Shown: piece after piece, positions 32,213 to 38,633 of the stretch
How positions within the stretch are numbered: position 1 is the stretch's first letter
Layout: every line of letters begins with the position of its first letter
NCBI GenBank assembly: GCA_014240365.1
Contig: JAAZXC010000011.1
Span: 1-38,633, forward strand
Origin: Acidimicrobiales bacterium
GTDB taxonomy: Bacteria; Actinomycetota; Acidimicrobiia; Acidimicrobiales; MedAcidi-G1
Length of the DNA stretch: 38,633 bases
Direction of reading: 5' to 3'
Notes under the pieces: model-generated
What the model was told of the DNA's origin: nothing
The model's database searches: none
Seen by the model: the letters and a program-made list of their open reading frames with translations, nothing else
Translations under genes and position numbers: made by a program

Positions 32213-33876
32213 CCGGAGGGTCTCTCATGAAGGGTTTCGAGCAGGTAGGTCAACCTCTGCTGCTCATCGCGAAGGAGGGCCAGCGAGTCATCCTCGGCAG
32301 CGAGGGCGTCGGCGAGGCGATCCTCGGCATCCTCCATCCGGTAGCCAAGCCGATCCTGCTCCTCTCGGAGGAGGGCTAGGGCATCGGTCTCAGCCGTGAG
32401 GGCGTCACGTGCCGCCTCGAGCTCAGCCGACTCCTTCCCAGCGGCCTCCAGCGCGTCGTAGTAGGCATTGAAGGCCTTCCTCCATGCGGACACGGTGATG
32501 TCCTCGGCGTCAAGGTCGGAATTGGCATCTTCGAGTGCCACTTCCAAGGCCATCAACTGATCGGCCTCGGTCGGCGTGTAGTCAGCCTCGATGGCCTTGG
32601 CCATCGTGATGATGCCCTTGTCCATCAACTCCTGCTCAACGTCGGTCTTCAACTTCCGCAGCGTCTCGAGTGCATTCACCTCGGCCTGCTCCGTCTCGAC
32701 GTCGGCCACGGATTCGACGATGTCATCGAGGAGTTCCGCCCTCCGTTCCTCCAGATCGGCGATCTCTACCCGTATGTCGTACTCCCTGAGTCCCTGGACG
32801 GCGGTCGAGGCATCCACGAGCTCGTCCACGAGTTCCGTCCTGCGCTCCTCCTTGTCGTTGATCTCCGCTTGCAGGTCATAGACGATGAGGGTCCGGGGGG
32901 CCACGGCGGCCAGCGAGTCGAAGCCGCCACCGATCGACACCTTCAGGTCCTCGTACGGCTCGCGGTCCTCGTCCAGCAGCGTCACTATCTCCAGCGTCGC
33001 CGACAGCTGTCCTGCCGGCAGCACGATCGAACCGCCCGGATCCACGTAGTCGTCATCCACGGTGACGTCGCCGGAGATGGTGATCGGAATCTCCAGGGCG
33101 GCGGTCGGGGCCACGTCGGCGGTGACGGTGACGACTACGGGTCGGCCCTCCTCGACAACGACGGCCAAGGCACTCAACGAGATGGTTGGCACCGGCGCAT
33201 TCGCAGCAGATACCGCATCGACCACAAGCCCTGCGGTGGTCATTACAGCCGCCATCTGGCCTCCCTGGAGCCCGATCGTCGAGCCTTCGGCCGGGCCGAT
33301 ACGCACTGAAACGGCATTGACGGCCCCCACCGTGTAGCCGGCGGGATTGCCCTGGAGCGAAACGGTCACCACCTCGTTGACTTCAGCCGTGGTCCCTGCG
33401 TATCCGTGGTCGGCCTGCCATGCCGCCAGCCCCGACCTCGTCTCCTCGGTGTAGAGCCCGTCCACGTCGCCCACGTCGTATCCGGCACCATCCAGGATCG
33501 TCTCCAGTTGGAGGACGTCGTGTCCGTCCGAACCGACGTCCAACTGCCGGTAGAAGGCGAAGTCGCCGGTGACAGCAACCGTCTGACGTCCATCAATGGT
33601 GAAGAGCGCGTCACCCTCGGCCACCACCTCACCGGCCTCCACCCCGATGTCGCTGATTCGACCATCGGTCGACGAGTTGATGGACTGCAGCTCGTCGCGG
33701 CGCAGCTCACCTCGTACGGTCATCTCGTCGGTGAGGGTCCGGATGGTCACCGTTTCGGCGATTGCCCGGTCCACCCCCGGGGTGGTGGACCCGGCTTCGC
33801 CAGACCTCGTCAGCACGGTGGCCAACAGGGCCGCCAGCCCTCCGACGAGGAGGAGGATGATGAAAGTCTTCTTCAT
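32213..33876 (-). CDS. Adaptor (HlyD/MacA-like) with PG-binding, Calx-beta and coiled-coil domains, N-terminal part (frameshifted)
   Basis: About 554 in-frame codons, after which the frame continues out of register to 31939. Domains in order: N-terminal membrane anchor (5-22); lipoyl/biotinyl-like half motif (SSTDGRISDIGVEAGEVVAEGD, about 68-90); a peptidoglycan-binding-1-like domain (about 115-162, LQLETILDGAGYDVGDVDGLYTEET); a further adaptor strand region; a Calx-beta-like domain (about 230-335); and a long Glu/Leu/Arg-rich alpha-helical hairpin (about 335-550). This is the layout of a MacA adaptor with extra envelope-binding domains. The gene lies 55 bp after the lipoprotein gene, and CGGAG is 10 nt before ATG 33876. 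The frame breaks around 32212-32235. An exporter in which the adaptor itself binds the wall is the likely role. Confidence 0.75.
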
Positions 33877-33931
33877 GGTTGGAATCTCCGGGTCGGAAGG
33901 TCGGTTGCCCTTCGGGCAGTGCGGACGGGGG

Positions 33932-34777
33932 TCATTCGTTGGCGAGCAGGCTCAGTTCACTTATGCAGGACCGAATTCCATCCATGTCCACATCGCCGTC
34001 TGGTCCCCGGAAGTCATCACCGGGACCGAGCGAACCGTCGGCATCGGGCATCGGATCGCTGACCGTCCAACCCCTGGAGCGGAGGCACCCGGTCAGGGCT
34101 ATGAACTGTTCGTTGTCTTCCCTGATCTTCTCAGGGGTGCGGCCAACGCGCGACATCTGGAATTCCTGCATGGCGCTGATGATTCCGGACCTCGCGGCAC
34201 AGAGTGTGAGCGCTTCGATGTAGGCGGGTTGGTTCACCGGTGCGCCATCGCCGAGCGTGGTGTCGGGGCGACCGATGAACTCGAAGCCCTCCTCTCCGAG
34301 GCAGCCGTTGAACTCCTCGAGGGCGTCCATCATCTGGATACCAGGTGGGGCCTTCACCTCGACCAGCGGAATGGTGTCCTTCACCGGGGCGACAGTGGTC
34401 GTGGTCGTGGTCGATGTCGATGTCGATGTCGGTGGTTCGTCGGTCGACGCCGATTCGGTGGGTGCCTCCTGCCTCACGACCTCATCCGTGCCGGCATCCT
34501 CGTCTGCGTCACCAGTGGGCGCCCCCAGCGTCGTCTCCGAAGCGGTCGCCTCCGCCGTCGACACAAGCGCAGTGGTCGTAGGCGCATCGGAGGTTTCGGG
34601 AGCGGCGGCGACCGCAGTGGCGGACTCGCCGAATCCGGCTGGCACCACTATTCGAACGGCCTGATCAGCCGAAAGCACCACGACCGTCCTGATGCCATCG
34701 GAGGTCGTGGCGTCCGAGGAACAGGCGATCAGGGGCGCAAAAAGGCAGAGGGCCATCGGAAAGAGGCGTTTCTTCAT
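33932..34777 (-). CDS. Putative lipoprotein with Ser/Thr-rich linker and Cys-containing C-terminal domain
   Basis: A 281-aa lipoprotein. Lipobox LIAC puts the lipidated Cys at residue 19 (MKKRLFPMALCLFAPLIACSS). A low-complexity linker rich in Ala, Glu, Ser and Thr, including an STSTSTTTTTT run encoded by near-identical GTC/GTG repeats, covers about residues 60-140 and would span the cell wall. The C-terminal domain has four cysteines (FNGCLGEEGF, LTLCAARSG, TGCLRSRGW, SCISEL), suggesting two disulfides; this pattern occurs in small actinobacterial envelope proteins. ATG 34777 is preferred over 34813: it gives a proper signal peptide, and TAGCGT (34786-34791) lies 8 nt upstream. It heads the MacAB-like operon and may be its extracellular partner. 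Confidence 0.75.
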   Translation of the reverse strand: MKKRLFPMALCLFAPLIACSSDATTSDGIRTVVVLSADQAVRIVVPAGFGESATAVAAAPETSDAPTTTALVSTAEATASETTLGAPTGDADEDAGTDEVVRQEAPTESASTDEPPTSTSTSTTTTTTVAPVKDTIPLVEVKAPPGIQMMDALEEFNGCLGEEGFEFIGRPDTTLGDGAPVNQPAYIEALTLCAARSGIISAMQEFQMSRVGRTPEKIREDNEQFIALTGCLRSRGWTVSDPMPDADGSLGPGDDFRGPDGDVDMDGIRSCISELSLLANE

Positions 34778-34874
34778 CACCTCAAACGCTAACGGTGACA
34801 CCATGCACGTCACGTGTCGGAAAGGTTAGAAAACGATGATGTCGTCCGCCATGCTCCATCCGTATCCCAACTCC

Positions 34875-34880
34875 TAGCCT
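34875..34880 (+). promoter_or_regulatory. -10 box (TAGCCT) for leaderless gpgS-like gene
   Basis: TAGCCT lies 6 nt before GTG 34887 in the 109-bp divergent spacer. No Shine-Dalgarno sequence is present. It supports GTG as the start codon. Confidence 0.45.
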
Positions 34881-34886
34881 TGCTCC

Positions 34887-36116
34887 GTGGCCGACTTCTT
34901 CCAGAACGGTGTGATCGCCACCCTCCACGACCTCGGACGACGATCCACCGAGGATCTGGAGCGGGAGCTCAAGGAGTGGAGCAGCGAGACGCCCATGTCG
35001 TTGGTCATCCCATGCCTGGTGGCAGACCTGGATGCTCCCTCTCTGGAGAGGATCGTCCGCGAGCTGGCCGCCGTCCCCTACCTCGACGAGGTGGTCATCG
35101 GCCTGGACCGTGCCGATGCGTCCGACTTCGACCGGGCGCGTTCCATCTTCTCCCGCCTTCCCCAGCGCCACCGGATCCTCTGGAACGACGGACCCAGGCT
35201 GCAGTCCATCCGCGACGAGTTGGACGCCCACGACCTGTCCACCGGAGTGCCGGGCAAGGGACGCAACGTCTGGTTCTGCCTCGGCTACTTCCTGGCCGCT
35301 GGAACGGGCCGCATCGTGGCGCTCCACGATGCGGACATCCGCGACTATGACCGTTCCCTCCCCGCCCGGCTGCTGTATCCCATGGCGCACCCGTCCACCA
35401 GGTTCGGTTTCGCCAAGGGCTACTACCACCGGGCCTCGCGTGGGGCGCTCGACGGCGATCGCCTCTATGGACGGGTCACCCGGCTGTTCGTGACACCCCT
35501 CATCCGTGCAATGGCTGTCACCTTCGGCGGGCGCGACTACCTCGACTACCTGGACAGCTTCCGCTACCCGCTGGCAGGTGAGTGCGCCATGACCCTCGAG
35601 GTCGCCGAGTCGCTGCGTGTGCCGTCCGACTGGGGCTTCGAGATCGGCGTGCTGGCCGAGGTGCATCGGCACCTCCCCACCACCCGCATCTGCCAGGTGG
35701 ACATTGCCGACGCCTATGACCACAAGCACAGGGAGCTCTCGGCCGAGGACCCTGACAGCGGCCTCCACCGGATGAGCGCCGACATAGCCAGGGCGATCTA
35801 CCGCAGGTTGGCGATCTCCGGCGTGGTCCTCTCGACGGAGGGATTCCGGTCGCTGGAGGCCGCCTACGACCGCACGGCGCTGGACCTGATCGACCGCTAC
35901 GAGGCGGATGCGGCGTTCAACGGCCTGAACTACGACCGGCACGGCGAGGAGGCCGCCATCCAGGTGTTCGCCGGGGCCATTGTCCGTGCCGGGGCCGAGT
36001 TCCTGGAGGATCCACTGGAGTCGACCTTCATCCCCAGTTGGTCACGTGTCAGGTCCGAGATTCCCGACATGGCCGAGCGGCTGGTCGCTGCCGTGGAGGC
36101 CGACGCCGCCTCCTAG
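34887..36116 (+). CDS. gpgS: Glucosyl-3-phosphoglycerate synthase-like glycosyltransferase (GT81)
   Basis: A 409-aa GT-A glycosyltransferase. The N-terminus MADFFQNGVIATLHDLG and the metal motif D148-A-D150 (ALHDADIRDY) fit GpgS/GT81 enzymes, which join glucose from NDP-glucose to 3-phosphoglycerate as the first step to glucosylglycerate. The loop VPGKGRNVW (about 121-129) is placed like the phosphoglycerate-binding region. A mannosyl-3-phosphoglycerate synthase is a less likely alternative. Start GTG 34887 is supported by the -10 box upstream. The phosphatase partner (gpgP) is not in the window. Glucosylglycerate would serve as a compatible solute or polysaccharide primer. Confidence 0.85.
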   Translation: MADFFQNGVIATLHDLGRRSTEDLERELKEWSSETPMSLVIPCLVADLDAPSLERIVRELAAVPYLDEVVIGLDRADASDFDRARSIFSRLPQRHRILWNDGPRLQSIRDELDAHDLSTGVPGKGRNVWFCLGYFLAAGTGRIVALHDADIRDYDRSLPARLLYPMAHPSTRFGFAKGYYHRASRGALDGDRLYGRVTRLFVTPLIRAMAVTFGGRDYLDYLDSFRYPLAGECAMTLEVAESLRVPSDWGFEIGVLAEVHRHLPTTRICQVDIADAYDHKHRELSAEDPDSGLHRMSADIARAIYRRLAISGVVLSTEGFRSLEAAYDRTALDLIDRYEADAAFNGLNYDRHGEEAAIQVFAGAIVRAGAEFLEDPLESTFIPSWSRVRSEIPDMAERLVAAVEADAAS

Positions 36117-36547
36117 GGCCTCCCGGATCGACGAATCAGGCCCCGGGTGCGTCGGAGCGCCCATTCGGTGCTACGGCGGATGCGGTGGAGGTGATGACAC
36201 CTAAGGCCTAAGTGATCTTTCTTCCGTTACCCCTCGTTTCGCCTGCAATCACAGACATCTGCCGGGACGGGTAAGTCACGGTCGAAATCAGGGGGACTGC
36301 TTTGGGTACGGATTCGGCCCGGAATCGTGGTTCTCGAGCTCCTGGCAGCCGAAGCCACGAGAGACGCGACCCTCAGTGGATCAAGAGGGAATCGAACTCT
36401 CGACCTCTTCCGTGCCATGGCATGTCTACGAAGGTCCAGGCGGCAACTGTTCTTCGGTCCCACCCGAGTAGGCGGCCGAGGGGGGTTGTGAACTCCTGAC
36501 TGATAGATGGTTCATATACTGGCCTTAGAACTGAGAAGGAGAATCAG
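36117..36547. other. Intergenic region with compositional border and tRNA 3'-end-like fragment
   Basis: This stretch of 431 bp carries no convincing gene; the short open frames in it lack start signals and family likeness. G+C falls across it. On the minus strand at about 36377-36407 it holds a tRNA-like 3' end: variable-loop-like AGGTC, T-arm GAGAG-TTCGATT-CCCTC (one mismatch), then TTGATCC and a discriminator A. No matching 5' acceptor (GGATCAA) or D-arm is adjacent, and the anticodon arm does not fold well. It may be an attachment-site remnant. Near the end, AAGGAG lies 6 nt before the peroxiredoxin ATG. Confidence 0.5.
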
Positions 36548-37180
36548 ATGACTCTAAGACTGGGCGACCTTGCACCCGACTTCAACGCTGCCACAACCCA
36601 AGGGCTGATTGATTTCCACTCTTGGAAGACCGACTCCTGGGCCGTGCTGTTCTCGCATCCCAAAGACTTCACTCCTGTCTGTACCACTGAGCTGGGCTAT
36701 GCAGCCGGACTGGCTGAACAGTTCGCTGCCCGAAACGTAAAGGCCATCGGTCTATCTGTTGACTCGGTCACCGATCACCTGTCGTGGGCGGTAGATATCG
36801 CCGAGACGCAAGGCCACGCTGTGAACTTTCCGATGATCGGTGATCCTGATCGGGTGGTGGCTGACCTCTATGACATGATCCACCCCAACGCCAACGACAC
36901 ACTGACCGTGCGTTCAGTGTTTGTGATCGACCCTGCAAACAAGATCCGGCTGACCCTTACCTACCCAGCCTCAACGGGACGGAACTTTGATGAGATCTTG
37001 CGAGTTATTGACTCTTTGCAACTCACCGACACCTACAAGGTGGCGACCCCGGTGAACTGGACCAACGGGGACGACGTGATCATTATCCCTGCCATCGATA
37101 ACGATCAGGCTGCCCAGATGTTCCCTGATGGCTGGGACGAACAAAGGCCCTATCTCCGAGTGGTGCCCCAGCCCTCGTAA
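36548..37180 (+). CDS. 1-Cys peroxiredoxin (Prx6 family)
   Basis: A 210-aa thiol peroxidase reducing H2O2 and organic hydroperoxides. The peroxidatic cysteine is C45 in HPKDFTPVCTTELG. The C-terminal arm is long, as in Prx6 (YPASTGRNFDEILRVIDSLQLT, PVNWTNGDDVIIIP). No resolving cysteine is seen, so it is a 1-Cys enzyme that needs an external reductant. ATG 36548 has an excellent AAGGAG 6 nt upstream. Unlike most genes in the window it has a Shine-Dalgarno sequence, lower G+C and more AT-ending codons, consistent with a different origin. It is the first gene on the low-G+C side of the border. Confidence 0.93.
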   Translation: MTLRLGDLAPDFNAATTQGLIDFHSWKTDSWAVLFSHPKDFTPVCTTELGYAAGLAEQFAARNVKAIGLSVDSVTDHLSWAVDIAETQGHAVNFPMIGDPDRVVADLYDMIHPNANDTLTVRSVFVIDPANKIRLTLTYPASTGRNFDEILRVIDSLQLTDTYKVATPVNWTNGDDVIIIPAIDNDQAAQMFPDGWDEQRPYLRVVPQPS

Positions 37181-37395
37181 AGAAAGCTCTCTTCTCCTCA
37201 TAGTTGGCAGGCCCGCTCCCACGGGCAGCCTTCTGCAGACACTGACCATTCCTGCTCTATAGGTAGGAACTTCCGTTACGGACAAGCAACTCGAGCCATA
37301 TCTACAACTCGCACCGTCTATGCCTCTCTGCTGAGAAGTCGAGGCAGATCTTCAGTCAGGCCATTGATCCTGATGCACCAACTAGGTTGGCCGGC

Positions 37396-38022
37396 ATGGG
37401 AGATCTCGTCTGCATAGTCATGGGTGCAGGCAGTTCAAGGCGGCTCGGACGGCCAAAACAAACGCTTCCCTTCGGCGGTCAGAGCCTTCTTTCGCATGTT
37501 ATGGGAGACATCGAAGAAGCACATTCGCTAACACGCGTTTACCTGGTACTCGGAGGCAGTTGCGAGGAAGCTGAGGATTCCCTCTCCCTCCAGCGCTCCC
37601 AAACGGTATACAACGATGGCTACGGAGAGGGATGTGCGTCGTCTCTGCTGGCAGGTCTGGATGCCGCCGGCGAGTGCGACGCCGTCATGATGTTGCTCGG
37701 TGACATGCCAGGAGTTACCGCAGAAATCATCGACGCTGTTGTCGCGGCTTGGCGGCAATCTCCGTCTTGGGCTGCTGTAACCAACTACCGAGGCCAACTC
37801 GGTCATCCGTTCATATTTAGCGCCTCATCGTTCGATGAACTGCGTCAACTCCATGGGGACAAGGCAGTCTGGAAGATTGTGGATTCTGCGCCTGAGAGCC
37901 GTTTGACACGGGTACCAGTCGACAAACCCCTGCCTCGAGATATTGACACTTGGGACGATTATGAGACCGCATGTGCAATGTTCAACTTCCCGGTTATTGA
38001 CCAAGCGCATTCGTCGCGATAG
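37396..38022 (+). CDS. MobA/MocA-like nucleotidyltransferase (molybdenum cofactor cytidylyltransferase family)
   Basis: A 208-aa NTP-transferase-3 protein. The nucleotide-binding start GAGSSRRLGRPKQTLPF and the metal-binding GDMPGVT are those of MobA/MocA enzymes, which attach CMP or GMP to molybdopterin. MocA-type proteins prepare the cofactor for xanthine-dehydrogenase-family hydroxylases. The next gene downstream is XdhC-like, which supports this role. ATG 37396 is chosen because TAGGTT (37383-37388) lies 7 nt upstream; TTG 37387 is in frame but less likely. The gene shares the lower G+C of the right end. Confidence 0.85.
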   Translation: MGDLVCIVMGAGSSRRLGRPKQTLPFGGQSLLSHVMGDIEEAHSLTRVYLVLGGSCEEAEDSLSLQRSQTVYNDGYGEGCASSLLAGLDAAGECDAVMMLLGDMPGVTAEIIDAVVAAWRQSPSWAAVTNYRGQLGHPFIFSASSFDELRQLHGDKAVWKIVDSAPESRLTRVPVDKPLPRDIDTWDDYETACAMFNFPVIDQAHSSR

Positions 38023-38132
38023 CCATCCCCCTCGGCCAGAACGACTTCTCTGAGCCCGGCTGGCCGATTCGTTGAAAATCGTTCAGACCTCTAGCTGATC
38101 TGCCGACGGCCAAGCGCTGCAATAGCGATAGA

Positions 38133-38138
38133 TACGAT
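38133..38138 (+). promoter_or_regulatory. -10 box (TACGAT) before the XdhC-like gene
   Basis: TACGAT lies 6 nt before ATG 38145, with no Shine-Dalgarno sequence. It supports ATG 38145 as the start of the gene that runs off the window. Confidence 0.4.
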
Positions 38139-38144
38139 CTAGCC

Positions 38145-38633
38145 ATGTACAGCATCGCGATGAGTGTCATGGCGTGCATTCGGGCAGGAACTCGCGTAGA
38201 TCTGGCTTGGATCATCGACCAGCCTCAATCAATGGCCCCGGACCCAAGTAGGGCGATGGCCATAACCCCCGGAGGAGGGCGCCTTGGCTCACTCGGATCC
38301 GAAGCCCTCGAGGGTCAACTTGTCGAATTGGCCGGTCTCCAGAGCGGTGGGGGCCGGTTACTCAAACTCGAGATCGGATCTGCCAACGCTGAGGGCTTTG
38401 CCCATGGGTCGGGAGCAGAAGTAGAATGTGTACTGGTTCCAGGATCGGCGATGCCAGACAGCCTCTGGAAACGGCTCCTCGACCGAGATCCCGTGTGCCT
38501 CGTCAGCCACCTGGATGGCGACACGATCACTGACACCAAGCTTTACACCGCCAGCACAATCTCTGAATCAGAAGATCACGTTCATCGCCTATTTGATCGC
38601 AAGTCAAGCATCGCGGAGGTCGTCGGCGACACT
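38145..38633 (+). CDS. XdhC/CoxI-family protein, 3' end beyond the window
   Basis: An open frame of 163 codons from ATG 38145 to the window end, without a stop. It begins MYSIAMSVMACIRAGTRVDLAWII and continues with SRAMAITPGGGRLGSLGSEALEGQLVE, which corresponds to the XdhC N-terminal pattern (xxMLVTPDGRxxGSxxGGxxE). XdhC proteins bind and deliver molybdenum cofactor to xanthine-dehydrogenase-type enzymes. The usual GG-C signature is replaced by GSEALEG, so it is a divergent or variant member. It follows the MocA-like gene by 122 bp, suggesting a molybdenum-hydroxylase maturation cluster that continues past the window. The C-terminal Rossmann domain is not seen. Confidence 0.65.
   Translation, partial: MYSIAMSVMACIRAGTRVDLAWIIDQPQSMAPDPSRAMAITPGGGRLGSLGSEALEGQLVELAGLQSGGGRLLKLEIGSANAEGFAHGSGAEVECVLVPGSAMPDSLWKRLLDRDPVCLVSHLDGDTITDTKLYTASTISESEDHVHRLFDRKSSIAEVVGDT

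Noticed and set aside
32205-32240. Programmed -1 frameshift in the adaptor gene
   Set aside because: No slippery heptamer (X XXY YYZ) or strong downstream structure is seen at the junction. A simple indel or sequence error is the simpler explanation.
34380-34480. Microsatellite or CRISPR-like repeat
   Set aside because: The GTC/GTG repetition encodes the Ser/Thr linker of the lipoprotein. No spaced direct repeats typical of CRISPR occur anywhere in the window.
36370-36450. Complete tRNA gene on the minus strand
   Set aside because: Only the T-arm and acceptor 3' strand fold. The anticodon stem has two mismatches, there is no D-arm and no GGATCAA acceptor partner nearby.
36302-36499. Small ORF of 65 codons in the intergenic region
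   Set aside because: It crosses the tRNA-like fragment, has no start signal and no family likeness.

Overview
The window is high-GC bacterial DNA (about 63-70% G+C in the lines I sampled) with densely packed genes on both strands. Gene content fits an actinobacterium, probably a planktonic member of the class Acidimicrobiia: class III-like zinc alcohol dehydrogenase, thiolase-fold 'lipid transfer' proteins paired with OB-fold (DUF35) partners, several enoyl-CoA hydratases, a GpgS-type glucosyltransferase, and many genes that start directly behind a TAnnnT -10 box (leaderless mRNAs). The taxonomic placement is inference from gene content only.

Layout. 1-2.7 kb (+): end of a nucleoside-type ABC permease, a PHYHD1-like 2-oxoglutarate oxygenase and adenosine deaminase. 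2.7-9.5 kb: a PLP amino-acid decarboxylase (-), a split NDP-forming acyl-CoA synthetase (+), a YcaQ-type DNA glycosylase (-), a dienoyl-CoA isomerase-like protein (-) and an adenosine kinase-like PfkB kinase (-). 9.6-12.1 kb (+): M1 aminopeptidase. 12.1-18.6 kb (-): one eight-gene operon made of alcohol dehydrogenase, two OB-fold proteins, two thiolase-fold proteins without the catalytic Cys, [3Fe-4S] ferredoxin, ferredoxin reductase and a lipoprotein. It looks like a catabolic module for a hydrophobic acyl-CoA or steroid-like substrate. 18.7-22.6 kb: an enoyl-CoA hydratase (+), then PII, enoyl-CoA hydratase, a small unknown protein, an ArsC-fold protein and an RraA-like protein (all -), with a GntR regulator divergent from PII. 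22.7-26.0 kb: an SDR, a ReAV-type asparaginase, a DUF6356 protein, an Lrp regulator and a YbaK deacylase. 26.2-29.1 kb: a second ArsC-fold protein, an AMP-forming acyl ligase and RsgA. 29.1-34.8 kb (-): a MacAB-like export operon with an unusual, frameshifted adaptor and a lipoprotein. 34.9-36.1 kb (+): a GpgS-like glucosyltransferase. From about 36.2 kb the G+C falls to roughly 52-55%; this part carries a tRNA 3'-end-like fragment, a 1-Cys peroxiredoxin, a MocA-like nucleotidyltransferase and the start of an XdhC-family protein that runs off the window.

The most notable result is a pair of predicted selenoproteins. Both ArsC/Spx-fold genes (20021-20410 on -, 26166-26525 on +) have an in-frame TGA exactly at the catalytic Cys of the ArsC motif (HNPxCxxS). 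Each has a good start signal upstream of the TGA, intact ArsC homology on both sides of it, and a short hairpin at the same offset (18-34 nt) after it, as expected for a bacterial SECIS. Conventional gene calling would start both genes after the TGA and lose the active site. No Sec machinery gene (selA, selB, selC, selD) is in the window, so its presence elsewhere in the genome is the decisive test.
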